Shown piece after piece: positions 35,744 through 45,243 of a stretch of 64,000 nucleotides of DNA (positions within the stretch are counted from its first letter, which is position 1; each line of letters starts with the position of its first letter). Origin of the DNA: Lysobacterales bacterium (lineage in GTDB: Bacteria > Pseudomonadota > Gammaproteobacteria > Xanthomonadales > BPKI01); assembly GCA_026005055.1 (NCBI GenBank), contig BPKI01000001.1:1875290-1939289 (forward strand). The letters run 5' to 3'. Under the pieces are notes generated by a model that saw nothing but the letters and a program-made list of their open reading frames with translations, searched no databases and was not told the DNA's origin. The position numbers and the translations under genes are program-made.

Positions 35744-36918
35744 ACCACCCTCGCCGAAAGGACACCCTCGATGCGGCGGAGCTCGTCGACGATGTCGGGA
35801 GCCACCTCCCCGTCGATGTCGAGCAGGTTGTAGGCGAGCTCCCCGCGCGAGGCGTTGTGCATCTGCGCGATGTTGAGCCCGCGCCCGCCGAGCAGTTGGG
35901 TGACCTGCGCGATCATGTTCGGCACGTTGCGATTGGCCAGGCAAATCCGCGCCTGTCCGGCTCGCTCCATGCGCGTGGTCGGGAAGTTCACCGAGTTCTG
36001 CACGTTGCCGTGCTCTAGGAATTCGCGGATTTGATCGACGACCATGATGGCGCAGTTCTCCTCCGCCTCCTGGGTCGAGGCCCCCAGGTGCGGCAAGGCG
36101 ATCACCCGCGCATCGCCGAGCAGCTCCGCCTGCGGGAAATCGCTGACGTAGCGCGCGATGATGCCTTCATCGAGACCGCGACGGATGGCGGCTGCATCCA
36201 CCACCGCCTCGCGGGCGAAGTTGAGCACCACCACACCCCGGCGCACCCGCGCCAGCGCGCGCTCGTCGAACATGCCGCGGGTCTTGTCGTTGAGCGGCAC
36301 GTGGAAACTCAGGAAATCGCTCGCCGCGTAGAGCTCGTCGAGGGAATGGGCCTTGCCCACTTCCGAGGACAGTTGCCAGGCACCCTCCACGGTCATGTGC
36401 GGGTCGTAACCGAGCACTCGCATCCCGAGGCCGAGGGCGGCATTGGCCACGCGTACGCCGATCGCGCCGAGTCCGACCACGCCGAGCGTGCGCCCCGCGA
36501 GCTCGGAACCGACGAAGCGCTTTTTCTCCCTCTCGACCCGCTCGTGCAGATCGGCCTCTCGGGGAAGGGCGGCGACGAACGCGAGGGCTTCGTGCAGGTT
36601 GCGCGCGGCGATCAACATGCCGGCGATGACCAGCTCGCGAACGGCGTTGGCGTTTGCCCCGGGCGCATTGAAGACGGGGATACCGAGGGCGCTCAGACGC
36701 GCCACCGGAATGTTATTGACGCCGGCCCCGGCCCGACCGACGCACAGCAAGCTCTTCGGGATCTCGATTTCGTGCAGGTCGGCGGAGCGCACGAGGAAGG
36801 CATGAGGATCGGCGATCTCGGTGCCCACGAGATACTGACCTGCGGGCAAGCGCGAGAGCCCACGCGGAGAGATGTGGTTGTAGAGGCGGATACGGAACAT
36901 CGTGCTCGACTCAGCCAT
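35740..36918 (-). CDS. serA: D-3-phosphoglycerate dehydrogenase
   Basis: First enzyme of serine biosynthesis. Short form (392 residues) with C-terminal ACT domain. CVGRAGAGVNNIPV (~58-71), NAD-binding LGVVGLGAIGVRVANAA (~145), catalytic Arg/Glu/His in NFAREAVVD, and HLGASTQEAEENCA (~270). Either the ATG at 36918 (8 bp overlap with serC) or that at 36900 may start translation. Middle gene of serC-serA-pheA. Confidence 0.95.
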   Translation of the reverse strand: MAESSTMFRIRLYNHISPRGLSRLPAGQYLVGTEIADPHAFLVRSADLHEIEIPKSLLCVGRAGAGVNNIPVARLSALGIPVFNAPGANANAVRELVIAGMLIAARNLHEALAFVAALPREADLHERVEREKKRFVGSELAGRTLGVVGLGAIGVRVANAALGLGMRVLGYDPHMTVEGAWQLSSEVGKAHSLDELYAASDFLSFHVPLNDKTRGMFDERALARVRRGVVVLNFAREAVVDAAAIRRGLDEGIIARYVSDFPQAELLGDARVIALPHLGASTQEAEENCAIMVVDQIREFLEHGNVQNSVNFPTTRMERAGQARICLANRNVPNMIAQVTQLLGGRGLNIAQMHNASRGELAYNLLDIDGEVAPDIVDELRRIEGVLSARVV

Positions 36919-37993
36919 GACGACGGGCGAAGTCGCCCATGAAATCGGTCAGCGCCTCCACCGCCGCGACGGGCACGGCGTTGTAGAGGGACGCGCGCAT
37001 CCCACCGACCGCGCGGTGGCCTTTGAGCGCCAAGAGCCCGTGCGCCTGCGCCTCGCGCAGGAAGAGCTCGTCCAGGGAAGGATCCGCCAGGATGAAGGGC
37101 ACGTTCATCCAGGAACGGAAAGCCGGCTCCACCGGATTACGGTAAAACCCGCCTGAACCATCGATCGCCGCGTAAAGCAGCTCGGCCTTGCGGCGGTTGC
37201 GTCGCTCCATCTCCTCGAGCCCCCCCTGTCGCTCGATCCAGGCGAAGACCTTGCCGGCGAGATACCAGGCGAAGGTCGGGGGCGTGTTGAGCATTGAGCC
37301 CTCCTCGGCGTGGCGTCGGTAGCTCAGGATCTCGGGAAGCGTCGCGGGACAACGCTCGAGAAGGTCGCGCCGTAGGATCAGCAGCACCAAACCCGCGGGC
37401 CCGATGTTCTTTTGGGCGCCGGCGTAGATCATGCCGTAGCGGCGCACCTCGAGCGGACGCGAAAGCAAGGTCGAGGACATGTCGGCGATGACCGGCACGG
37501 CGCCGAGGTCGGGAAAGTCGTGGAACTCGACGCCGTGAATGGTCTCGTTGGGCGTCAGATGAACGTAAGCGGCGCCCGGATCGAGGTCCCACGCCGAGAA
37601 CGACGGCACCGTGACGTAGCGGCTGTGTTTGGAGGACGCCGCCACGCGCGCCTCGCTGATCCGACCGCCCTCCTTGAAAGCCTTCTCGCTCCAATACCCG
37701 GTCAGGACATAGTCGGCACGCGCCCCCGCGGCGAAGTTCATCGGGATCAGAGCGAAATGCAGTCTCGCCCCGCCCTGCAGGAAGAGAACCGCGTAGTCCT
37801 CCGGTACCGCGAGCAGACGGCGCAAGCTCGCCTCGGCCTCCTCCGCGAGACGCATGAAAGCTTTGCCGCGATGACTGAGCTCGAGCACCGAGGCACCTTC
37901 GCCACGCCATTCGAGCAACTCCTCCTGCGCCTCGCGCAGGACTTCTTCCGGCAGCGCCGCCGGACCAGCACTGAAGTTGTGAGCGCGGGCCAC
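36911..37993 (-). CDS. serC: phosphoserine aminotransferase
   Basis: PLP enzyme making phosphoserine (and 4-phosphohydroxythreonine). HNFSAGPAALPEEVL start, PLP-Lys segment IYAGAQKNIGPAGL (~190-203), C-terminal VGGMRASLYNA. GTG at 37993 is preceded by GGGGTGA at 8 bp and gives 360 residues, matching E. coli (362); the GTG at 38005 is the alternative. Heads the serC-serA-pheA operon. Confidence 0.95.
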   Translation of the reverse strand: MARAHNFSAGPAALPEEVLREAQEELLEWRGEGASVLELSHRGKAFMRLAEEAEASLRRLLAVPEDYAVLFLQGGARLHFALIPMNFAAGARADYVLTGYWSEKAFKEGGRISEARVAASSKHSRYVTVPSFSAWDLDPGAAYVHLTPNETIHGVEFHDFPDLGAVPVIADMSSTLLSRPLEVRRYGMIYAGAQKNIGPAGLVLLILRRDLLERCPATLPEILSYRRHAEEGSMLNTPPTFAWYLAGKVFAWIERQGGLEEMERRNRRKAELLYAAIDGSGGFYRNPVEPAFRSWMNVPFILADPSLDELFLREAQAHGLLALKGHRAVGGMRASLYNAVPVAAVEALTDFMGDFARRHG

Positions 37994-38067
37994 GATCGCA
38001 TTCACCCCGGGTTGAGGACCGGAGCTAGCATGTCGCAGTGCAACAAGGGCGACAAGCCCCTCGCGGC

Positions 38068-38889
38068 TCAGGGAACGAGCAGCAGGAAGGCGATCGCCAC
38101 CGCGACCAGGAACGCCACCGCCAGCATCAACCAGGGACTGCCCGCGGCCTGAGGTTCCTGAGGTTGCTCCGCCTGCTTCGCGGCGGCCGTCGGCAGAACC
38201 GCCGTGCTTGAGGCGACCGGCTCGGGGGACTTGGGCCGCGAGGACAGGCCCGGGGCCTCGACCAGAAAGCGCTGGCGGCCGCAGGCGATCTGGTCCCCAT
38301 TGACGACGAAGGCGCGGGAGACCGGGACACCGTTGACCTCGACCACCACCTCTTCCGAGAGGACTTCGAGTAAGGCATGACGACCATCCGTGCTGAGCGC
38401 GAAGGCCCTCGCCGGGGCGCGTCGGTCCTCGAGCCGAAGTTCGCAGGAGGCATCCGAACCCGCGAGCAGCCGCCCGGGGACCGGCACGACCTGGCCGCTC
38501 GCTCGCCCCGAGACGGCGCGCAGCACCACGCGCGGCGGACCGCCGCGCTGCGTCTCGATGCCCGAGGGATCGAGCTCCCAAGCGCTATCGCAAGCGAAGC
38601 GCTCATCGCTCTCCGGCTTGAGGACGAAAGCAGCTCGCCCGATCGTGATCCGATCGCCGAGGCGCAGAAGGGCGCGCTCGCGCACCGGACGCGCGTTGAC
38701 GAAAGCCCCGCCCTGCTCGCTCAACAGCCACAGGATGGGACCCCGCGCATCGACGGTGAGGACGGCATGATGCGGCTCCACGCCCGGCGCCGAAAGCACG
38801 ATCTCGTTGTCGGGCGCGCTGCCGATGCGAAGCTCCCCGCTCGAGAAACGAAGCTCTGCGTGCTCCCCGTTCGGAAACTCCAGTCTCAT
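38068..38889 (-). CDS. FHA-domain membrane protein
   Basis: 273 residues. N-terminal forkhead-associated domain (LRIGSAPDNEIVLSAPGV; VEPHHAVL; GGAFVNARPV), a second FHA-like unit (~120-215, LLAGSDASCELRLEDR), a linker rich in Ala/Pro/Gln and one C-terminal helix (PWLMLAVAFLVAVAIAFLLL). FHA domains bind phosphothreonine; no kinase is adjacent. ATG at 38889 is preferred over the GTG four codons upstream. Confidence 0.85.
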   Translation of the reverse strand: MRLEFPNGEHAELRFSSGELRIGSAPDNEIVLSAPGVEPHHAVLTVDARGPILWLLSEQGGAFVNARPVRERALLRLGDRITIGRAAFVLKPESDERFACDSAWELDPSGIETQRGGPPRVVLRAVSGRASGQVVPVPGRLLAGSDASCELRLEDRRAPARAFALSTDGRHALLEVLSEEVVVEVNGVPVSRAFVVNGDQIACGRQRFLVEAPGLSSRPKSPEPVASSTAVLPTAAAKQAEQPQEPQAAGSPWLMLAVAFLVAVAIAFLLLVP

Positions 38890-38948
38890 GTCGCCCCCCA
38901 CGTGGCGGCATCACTTTACCACTCCATGACGGGCTTCGATGGCAACAT

Positions 38949-38980
38949 AGGGGTTTTGGCAGGACCCTCGAAAAACCCCT
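38949..38980. promoter_or_regulatory. inverted repeat between FHA and PHA-system genes
   Basis: Perfect 9-bp inverted repeat AGGGGTTTT / AAAACCCCT (38949-38957 and 38972-38980) with a 14-nt spacer, 18 bp upstream of the PHA-system start. It lies between divergent genes and may be an operator or leader hairpin. Confidence 0.4.
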
Positions 38981-38997
38981 CCCGCATCAGCGAAACC

Positions 38998-39273
38998 ATG
39001 TCGCGCATCTGCATCCGACGCCGTCATGAGAAAGGACTTGAGGAAGCCCGTCGCGCGATCGAAAGGGTGGCGCAACGGATCGCCGAGCGCTTCGAGATCG
39101 GCTATGCCTGGCGCGGCAACCGCCTGCTCTTCGAGCGCCCGGGAGTGGAGGGCTCGATCACGGTCGAAGATTCCGCGGTCGCGGTCGAGGCCGAGCTCAG
39201 TTTCTGGCTTTTCGCCCTGCGCGGGACGATCGAGCGCGAGATCGAGCGCTACCTGGAGGAAGCGCTCGGCTGA
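38998..39273 (+). CDS. polyhydroxyalkanoic acid system family protein
   Basis: 91 residues. RRHEKGLEEARRAIERVAQRIAERFEIGYAWRGNRLLFERPGVEG (parts: LEEARRAIERVAQRI, YAWRGNRLLFERPGVEG) fits the small PHA_gran_rgn family found near phasin genes. Role in granule formation is suspected, not proven. Third PHA-linked gene in the window. Confidence 0.8.
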   Translation: MSRICIRRRHEKGLEEARRAIERVAQRIAERFEIGYAWRGNRLLFERPGVEGSITVEDSAVAVEAELSFWLFALRGTIEREIERYLEEALG

Positions 39274-39277
39274 GGCT

Positions 39278-39739
39278 TCAGCGGGCCTGCTCGGCGTCGA
39301 GGCGACGGCAGACCTCGAGCAGCTCCTCGCGGCTGCGCCGGAAGAGGGCGATGGCCTCAACATGCTCGTAGCGCACGATGCCGTCGCGATCGACGAGGAA
39401 AACCGCCCGTTTCATCCCGAACAGGCCCCATGCGCCGTAGCGCCGCGCGACCTCGCCGTCCGGATCGCTGAGCAGGCGGAACGGCAGAGCGCGCGCCTCG
39501 CGGAAGCGGCGGTGCGACTCGGCATCATCGGGCGAAATCCCGATCAACTCGACGCCGAGGTCGGCGAACGCCTCGATGCCGTCGCGATAATCGCACAGCT
39601 GCGCGGTGCACACGGGCGTTTCATCGCCGGGGTAGAACACGAGCAGGAGCCGACGTCCCCTCGCCTCGCGCAGGCTGAAGGGGCGTCCGTCCTGATCGGG
39701 AAGGGTGAAATCGGGAGCGGGCTTGCCGAGCAGGGTCAT
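39278..39739 (-). CDS. peroxiredoxin (BCP/AhpC-TSA family)
   Basis: Thiol peroxidase of 153 residues. FYPGDETPVCTAQLCDYRD contains the peroxidatic Cys and a second Cys five residues on, the atypical two-Cys pattern of bacterioferritin comigratory proteins. ISPDDAESHRRFRE and VFLVDRDGIVRY follow. Convergent with the PHA-system gene (4 bp gap). Confidence 0.93.
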   Translation of the reverse strand: MTLLGKPAPDFTLPDQDGRPFSLREARGRRLLLVFYPGDETPVCTAQLCDYRDGIEAFADLGVELIGISPDDAESHRRFREARALPFRLLSDPDGEVARRYGAWGLFGMKRAVFLVDRDGIVRYEHVEAIALFRRSREELLEVCRRLDAEQAR

Positions 39740-39842
39740 GGAGCTTCTCCGGATCGCCGATCGTCAGACTACGCCCCCATTTTCGAGTCCTTGCTCGATC
39801 GGCTGGGGCTAATATGAGAAACGATTGGAGGGCGGAGACGAC

Positions 39843-41105
39843 ATGCTTCTGATCCATCGCGCCCGCAACCGCCGCGGAGGAGGCCGCGTCGGACTTGCCG
39901 TCGCCGGCGGCGGCCCACTTGGCGGAACTTACGAGCTGGGCGCGCTTCGCGCGCTCGAGGAGGCGATCGAGGGCCTCGACCTCACCCGCCTGGACGTGTA
40001 CGTCGGCGTCAGTTCCGGCGCCTTCATCGCAGCGGGCCTCGCCAACGGGATCAGCATCGAGCAGATGATCCGCATCTACATCCTCGGCGATCCGGACGAA
40101 CCGCGCTTCCGGCCCGAAACCTTCCTGCGGCCCGCATTCCGCGAGTTTCTCCGGCGCTCGAGTCGCGTGCCTCGGATCTTCGCCGACTGGCTTCGCGAGC
40201 TGCTCCGTCACCCCGGCGGCGACGGATTCGGAGAGATCTTCGGCAGTCTCGGCACGCTCGTGCCCACGGGCTTGTTTGACAACGAGGCGATCGGCGCCTT
40301 CCTGTCGGAGCTCTTTTCGCGCCCCGGCCGCACCGACGATTTCCGCCGCCTACGGCGCCTGCTCTACATCGTCGCCGTGGAGCTCGACACCGGTGAGATC
40401 GTGCGCTTCGGCGCGCCTGGGCACGACCACGTGCCCATCTCCCGCGCCGTGCAGGCCAGCGCCGCCCTGCCCGGACTCTATCCCCCGGTCGAGATCGACG
40501 GACGCTACTTCGTGGATGGTGCGCTGCGCCGCACGCTCCACGCCTCGGTGGCGATGGATGAGGGCATCGACCTCCTGATCGGCCTGAACCCCTTGGTGCC
40601 TTTCGATGCGCGCCTCGCCCGTGGGTCGCACCGACCGGCCGGCACGACCTTGCTCGAAGGTGGATTGCCCGCCGTCCTTTCCCAAACCTTCCGCACCCTG
40701 CTGCAATCCCGGATGCAGGTGGGCCTCGCCAAGTACGATCAGGCCTATCCACGCACCGACCGCATCATCTGCGAGGCGGATCCCGACGACGCGGAACTGT
40801 TCTTCACCAACGTCTTCAGTTACGCGAGCCGCCGCCGCATGTGCGAACACGCCTACCGGCGGACGCTCGCCGACCTCGGGCAGCGACGCGCCGAACTCGC
40901 GGAATTGCTTGACCGGCATGGGCTGCGCCTGCGTCCGGAGATCATCGAGGATCGCGAGCGCAGCCTCTTTGACGGGATCCGCCCACGACGGCCGGCCTCG
41001 ATCCCGGCCATCGCCGACCTGCGCAACGCGCTCGATGCGCTCGACCGGCATCTCGCTGCCCGACGGGCGCGCCGCCGCGAATCGCGCTCTCCTGCAACTT
41101 CCTGA
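39843..41105 (+). CDS. patatin-like phospholipase
   Basis: 420 residues. Oxyanion loop GLAVAGGGPLGGTYELG (~17-33), nucleophile GVSSG (Ser57) and the DGA motif in YFVDGALRRT give a Ser-Asp dyad. ATG at 39843 follows GGAGGGCGGAGACG. A PHA depolymerase or a general lipid acyl hydrolase are both possible; the closeness of PHA genes makes the first worth testing. Confidence 0.88.
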   Translation: MLLIHRARNRRGGGRVGLAVAGGGPLGGTYELGALRALEEAIEGLDLTRLDVYVGVSSGAFIAAGLANGISIEQMIRIYILGDPDEPRFRPETFLRPAFREFLRRSSRVPRIFADWLRELLRHPGGDGFGEIFGSLGTLVPTGLFDNEAIGAFLSELFSRPGRTDDFRRLRRLLYIVAVELDTGEIVRFGAPGHDHVPISRAVQASAALPGLYPPVEIDGRYFVDGALRRTLHASVAMDEGIDLLIGLNPLVPFDARLARGSHRPAGTTLLEGGLPAVLSQTFRTLLQSRMQVGLAKYDQAYPRTDRIICEADPDDAELFFTNVFSYASRRRMCEHAYRRTLADLGQRRAELAELLDRHGLRLRPEIIEDRERSLFDGIRPRRPASIPAIADLRNALDALDRHLAARRARRRESRSPATS

Positions 41106-41264
41106 GGCCGCTTCCTGCGCGAATCCGAAGCAACGCCCGAAGGTCCGATCGGCATCGCGCGATCCCTCGCCCGACGCAGCCCCGAAGCTCGACCCCGGGA
41201 CCGCAGCGCGCATCTCCTCCGAAAGAGCAAATGCGCGGTGCTCTCGCGCTTTTCGCCTCCTTCC

Positions 41265-41308
41265 GGTGCGGCTAGTGCGAACACTCTAAGGCGGATCGCT
41301 AGAGTGGT
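41265..41308 (+). promoter_or_regulatory. palindromic element upstream of phasin gene
   Basis: CACTCTA and TAGAGTG form a 7-bp inverted repeat separated by 11 bp shortly before the phasin gene (about 41281-41306). The rest of the ~257-bp space after the patatin gene shows no gene. Possible regulator site. Confidence 0.35.
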
Positions 41309-41362
41309 CTTCCAGGGACGCCCACGAAGCGGCGTCGCCACTGCGATCAAGAGGAACCGACG

Positions 41363-41845
41363 ATGAGCAAGCTGAAGGCCAAAGTGGCCAAGAACGAATC
41401 CGGCAAGGGCGGACTGCTCGAGTCCGCACAGCAGATCTGGCTCGCGGGGCTCGGCGCCTTCGCCAAGGCCCAGCAGGAAGGTACCCGTCTCTTTGAGGCG
41501 CTGGTCCGCGAGGGCATGGCGCTCGAGCAGCGCACCCGCGAGCTCGCAAGCGGCAAGGCCGATGAAATCCGCGAAGCGGTGCAGGGCAAGGTGCAGCAGG
41601 TGCGCGAGCGCGCCGCCGACACCTGGGACCGGCTCGAGAAGGTCTTCGAGGAACGCGTCCAGAAGGCCCTCGCCCGTCTCGGCGTCCCCAATCGCGAGGA
41701 GCTCAAGGAGCTCATGGAGCGGGTGGAGGCGCTCAACGCCGCCATCCGTGAGCTCAGCGGCGAACCCGCCCCGCGCCGCAGCACGCGCAAGGCGCCGGCG
41801 AAGCGCAGCCGCGCCAAGGGGGCCGAGGCTTCGACGAGCGCCTGA
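41363..41845 (+). CDS. phasin (PhaF/PhaI type)
   Basis: 160 residues. GLLESAQQIWLAGLGAFAKAQQEGTRLFEALVREG (parts: QQIWLAGLGAFAKAQQEG, RLFEALVREG) is the phasin signature, followed by a long amphipathic helix and an Ala/Lys/Pro/Arg tail (RRSTRKAPAKRSRAKGAE) like the histone-like tail of PhaF, which may bind DNA. RBS GAGGAACCGACG. Confidence 0.9.
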   Translation: MSKLKAKVAKNESGKGGLLESAQQIWLAGLGAFAKAQQEGTRLFEALVREGMALEQRTRELASGKADEIREAVQGKVQQVRERAADTWDRLEKVFEERVQKALARLGVPNREELKELMERVEALNAAIRELSGEPAPRRSTRKAPAKRSRAKGAEASTSA

Positions 41846-41873
41846 GCTCGCGCCGCACTCCGTTTCCCTTCAA

Positions 41874-41940
41874 GCCCGCCAGCCATCCCCTCCCGCCGCG
41901 AGTCCCCTCCCCTCCCGGCCCGGCTGGCGGGCTTCTTCTT
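41874..41940 (+). terminator. terminator after phasin gene
   Basis: Perfect 11-bp inverted repeat (41874-41884 and 41922-41932) with a 37-nt loop followed by TTCTTCTT. Lies between the convergent phasin gene and the secreted protein at 41939. Confidence 0.65.
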
Positions 41941-43879
41941 ACTCGAAGCCGTCGCGGAAGACGCGCGTGATGCTCGCCGGCCCGGCGATCATACCGGAGA
42001 GCTGGGTGCCGCTGTCGGGCTCGATGAGCGTCAGGGGATAGAGCGCGCTCTCCTCCAGCGGCTGATCGGTGAGGAAACCAAAGCGGTAAAGGGTGCCCCA
42101 CAAGAGATCGGTTCCCGGGGATCCGGAAAACACCAAGGCGCCGCCGTCGCGCATCGCCGTCCAGTCATTCGCCGGCTGGGTGTCGAGATCGGCAAAGGCA
42201 TCGGGCGGAATCCACACCGCCAACCCCGCATCGAGTCCGAGCCTGAACTCGCGCAGCCCGCGCTGCGCGAGCACGCGCAAGTTCGGGGGCGTACCGCTGG
42301 TCTGGCTTACCGCGAAGTCGAGGTTCTGCACGGCATAATCGAAACGGTAACAGGGTGGGCTCAGCCCGGATGCAGGCGGACAAGCGGCGAGCGGCTGGAC
42401 GCGCACCGCCACTTTCACCCGCCCGTGCGGGCTCGTGATCTCGCGGTTGCGATGGGGATAAAGGTTCGGATCCACCCAGCGGTCGATCACCGGCCCGCGC
42501 GTCATCGGCCCGCTCACCGTCGGGCTCCAAGCATAGCCGTCGAACTCGATCGTCACCGGCACGTGACCCATCGTGTTGTAGATGTCCTGATCGTCCTGGA
42601 TCACGTACCAACCCTCGGCGAAGAACTGCGCGCCGGCAGCCGAAAGCTGCGACTCGCGCACGATCAGCCGATGGTCGTAAGGACCGTTGGGGTTGGGATG
42701 GGTCTGGCTGCCGGTGCAGCCGGGATCGAAGATCGAGCCGCAACGGCCCCATTGGCCGGTGAAGGGGATGAGCTCACGCCGGGGGCCGAGCTCGGGACCG
42801 TAGTCGTTGCTCGACTGCGAGTAGATGTCGTAGCAGGCGCGGCCGAGGATGTTGCCGCCGCCCGCCCCGCAAGCGCCCGGGGCGCAGTACCAATTGATGG
42901 TGTAGAAGGCGTGCTTGAGCCCCGACGCCCCGATCTGCTCGAGCCGCCCATCGAGGATCCGATAGAGGTTCCACACGAGGTAGGGGTGCTGATCGTTGCC
43001 CGGGTAGGGGTAGGGATGAGGACTGGTCTGGAACTTCCTGTACCACGGCACGTCGGCGGTGTGCGGGGTGTCGCCGTTGCGAAGTGCCGCCCCCGGCGCG
43101 AAGACGACTACACCGTCATCGCCGCCCGGGCCGTCGCAAGGGCCCGAGGCCGCGGAATGGCGGCAGCGCATCACGTGCCAACTGAGGCTTTCGATGAGCA
43201 CGTCCGTGCGATAGGTCCCGCCGCTCGGATGCGGCATGCCGTGAAAATTGGGGGAGGCACACTTGGCGATCAGGGGTTCTTCCCCCGGCCCCTGCACGAT
43301 CGGCATGCGAAGTCGGAGTTCGCCCACGGTCTTGCCCGAAAGCGCTGCGACGCCCAAGCGCTCGGCCAGCCGCGGCTCCACGATCAGATCGGCCGTGTGG
43401 ATCATAAGCCGCCGCCGCGCCTCCTCGATGCCGATCATCGGATGGGTGACACGGAGCACGCCCTCGCCCGCCTCGTCCACCAGTTGAAGATCCGCTGTCG
43501 AGCCATCTTTCGGCCGCAGTTGCAGCGACGAGAGGCGGATCCGGCCCGCGGGACCCTCGAACACCAGCCATCCTCGGGCCTCCAGAGCGCCGCCTGAGAG
43601 GCGCTGAAGCCCTTCCCGACTGACCCCCAGCTCGAGCGCCGTCGAGGAAAGGATGGGAAACAGCGCGAAGGAGGGCTCGCCGCTGTCCACCGGCGTCTTG
43701 GGAAGGCGGAGCCGAACACCGTAGAGGCCAAGCACATCGTGGTTGAAACGAAGCCTCAGCTCCCCGCCTCGCGCCGCCCAAGAGACCGGAGCAGTGACGG
43801 TGTCGGCCTCCGTCCCTCTCGAGGGCTCGCCCCAAAGAAGAACGCCGACCGCGAGCAAGAGCAACCACGATGGGCGCAT
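41939..43879 (-). CDS. large secreted protein of unknown function with DGFE tail
   Basis: 646 residues, signal peptide (PSWLLLLAVGVLLWGEPSRG), many Cys, rich in aromatic residues. No enzyme family recognised with certainty. The region LEQIGASGLKHAFYTIN followed by Cys-Gly-rich sequence and LGRACYDIYS...ELGPR resembles a conserved domain I recall from secreted PEP-CTERM-type proteins, whose role is unknown. It ends in ITRVFRDGFE, the same tail as two other secreted proteins in this window. Confidence 0.78.
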   Translation of the reverse strand: MRPSWLLLLAVGVLLWGEPSRGTEADTVTAPVSWAARGGELRLRFNHDVLGLYGVRLRLPKTPVDSGEPSFALFPILSSTALELGVSREGLQRLSGGALEARGWLVFEGPAGRIRLSSLQLRPKDGSTADLQLVDEAGEGVLRVTHPMIGIEEARRRLMIHTADLIVEPRLAERLGVAALSGKTVGELRLRMPIVQGPGEEPLIAKCASPNFHGMPHPSGGTYRTDVLIESLSWHVMRCRHSAASGPCDGPGGDDGVVVFAPGAALRNGDTPHTADVPWYRKFQTSPHPYPYPGNDQHPYLVWNLYRILDGRLEQIGASGLKHAFYTINWYCAPGACGAGGGNILGRACYDIYSQSSNDYGPELGPRRELIPFTGQWGRCGSIFDPGCTGSQTHPNPNGPYDHRLIVRESQLSAAGAQFFAEGWYVIQDDQDIYNTMGHVPVTIEFDGYAWSPTVSGPMTRGPVIDRWVDPNLYPHRNREITSPHGRVKVAVRVQPLAACPPASGLSPPCYRFDYAVQNLDFAVSQTSGTPPNLRVLAQRGLREFRLGLDAGLAVWIPPDAFADLDTQPANDWTAMRDGGALVFSGSPGTDLLWGTLYRFGFLTDQPLEESALYPLTLIEPDSGTQLSGMIAGPASITRVFRDGFE

Positions 43880-43991
43880 CGAATTCGACCCCGAGCGACT
43901 TCAAGACACGCTAAACCTCCGGCGACTCGGCCGCAATGCTTCGCGACGACCCTCGCCGGCGATGCGGAACCTTTCGTCGGATGATCCGGAT

Positions 43992-44020
43992 TTGCCCGAA
44001 TCCTGCTGCACCGCGATAAT
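43992..44020 (+). promoter_or_regulatory. sigma70-type promoter for thiolase gene
   Basis: TTGCCC (43992-43997) and GATAAT (44015-44020) with a 17-bp spacer, ~30 bp upstream of the thiolase ATG and its GGGGAG ribosome binding site. Best promoter match in the window. Confidence 0.6.
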
Positions 44021-44051
44021 CTCAGGATTCATCACTTGGGGAGACCGGATC

Positions 44052-45227
44052 ATGTCGGACATCGTCATCCTTGGCGCCAAGCGCACCGCGATCGGGGCCA
44101 TGCTCGGCCAGTTCACCGGCGTTTCGGCCACGGAGCTTGGTAGCACCGCGATCAAGGCCGCTCTCTCCGATGCCGGGGTGGCCGCCGAGCAGGTCCAGGA
44201 AGTGATCATGGGCTGCGTGCTGCCGGCCGGCCTCGGTCAGGCGCCTGCGCGCCAAGCGGCGCTCGGTGCCGGCATCCCGCCGGCTTCGGGCTGCACCACG
44301 ATCAACAAGGTCTGCGGCTCCGGGATGAAGGCGATCATGTTCGCCCACGACCTGATCCGCGCCGGCTCGGCGGAGCTCGTGGTCGCAGGCGGCATGGAGA
44401 ACATGACCAACGCCCCGCACATCCTGCCCGGCGCGCGCGGCGGCTTCCGGCTCGGCGATGCCACGCTCCTCGATCACATGATGTTCGACGGTCTGCAGAA
44501 CGCCTACGACCGCCAGGCGATGGGGGTCTTCGCCGAAAGCTGCGTGGCCAAATACGGCATGACTCGCGAGGAGCAGGATGCCTTTGCTGCCGAGTCGGTG
44601 CGCCGTGCCCTCGAGGCGCAGAAGAACGGCGCCTTCGCCCGCGAGATCGCGCCCGTGCTGGTCAAGGGGCGGAAGGGCGAGACCCTTGTCGAGCTCGATG
44701 AGGAGCCCGGCCGCATGGATGTCAGCAAAATCCCCTCCCTGAAGCCGGCTTTCAAGAAAGACGGCACCGTCACCGCAGCCACCTCATCGAAGATTTCCGA
44801 TGGCGCCGCCGCCGTGGTCGTGGCCTCGGCCGAGTACGCCGCGCGCCACGGCCTCAAGCCGAAAGCGCGCATCCTCGCCCACGCCACCCAGTCGCAGGAA
44901 CCCGAGTGGTTCACGATCGCGCCGGTCGGCGCCATCCGCCGCTTGCTCGACAAGCTCGGCTGGAGCGTGGCCGATGTGGACCTGTTCGAGATCAACGAGG
45001 CCTTCGCCTGCGTGGCGATGGCGCCGATGAAGGAGCTTTCCATCCCGCACGAGAAGCTCAACGTCTTGGGCGGCGCCTGCGCGCTCGGCCATCCGATCGG
45101 CGCCACCGGCGCTCGCATCGTGGTGACCTTGCTCAATGCGCTCGCGCTTCGCGGCGGCAAGCGCGGCGTGGCGGCGCTGTGCATCGGCGGAGGCGAAGCG
45201 ACCGCGCTCGCAGTCGAGTTGCTCTGA
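44052..45227 (+). CDS. acetyl-CoA acetyltransferase (thiolase)
   Basis: 391 residues. Nucleophile Cys88 in [20 protein letters not shown] and a C-terminal [10 protein letters not shown] complete the thiolase active site. May run in the degradative direction (acetoacetyl-CoA from leucine or fatty acids) or supply acetoacetyl-CoA for PHA. The neighbour mccB favours leucine catabolism; the phasins favour PHA. Downstream gene starts 16 bp after the stop. Confidence 0.94.
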   Translation: MSDIVILGAKRTAIGAMLGQFTGVSATELGSTAIKAALSDAGVAAEQVQEVIMGCVLPAGLGQAPARQAALGAGIPPASGCTTINKVCGSGMKAIMFAHDLIRAGSAELVVAGGMENMTNAPHILPGARGGFRLGDATLLDHMMFDGLQNAYDRQAMGVFAESCVAKYGMTREEQDAFAAESVRRALEAQKNGAFAREIAPVLVKGRKGETLVELDEEPGRMDVSKIPSLKPAFKKDGTVTAATSSKISDGAAAVVVASAEYAARHGLKPKARILAHATQSQEPEWFTIAPVGAIRRLLDKLGWSVADVDLFEINEAFACVAMAPMKELSIPHEKLNVLGGACALGHPIGATGARIVVTLLNALALRGGKRGVAALCIGGGEATALAVELL

Positions 45228-45243
45228 GCCGCTGGCCATTGCC

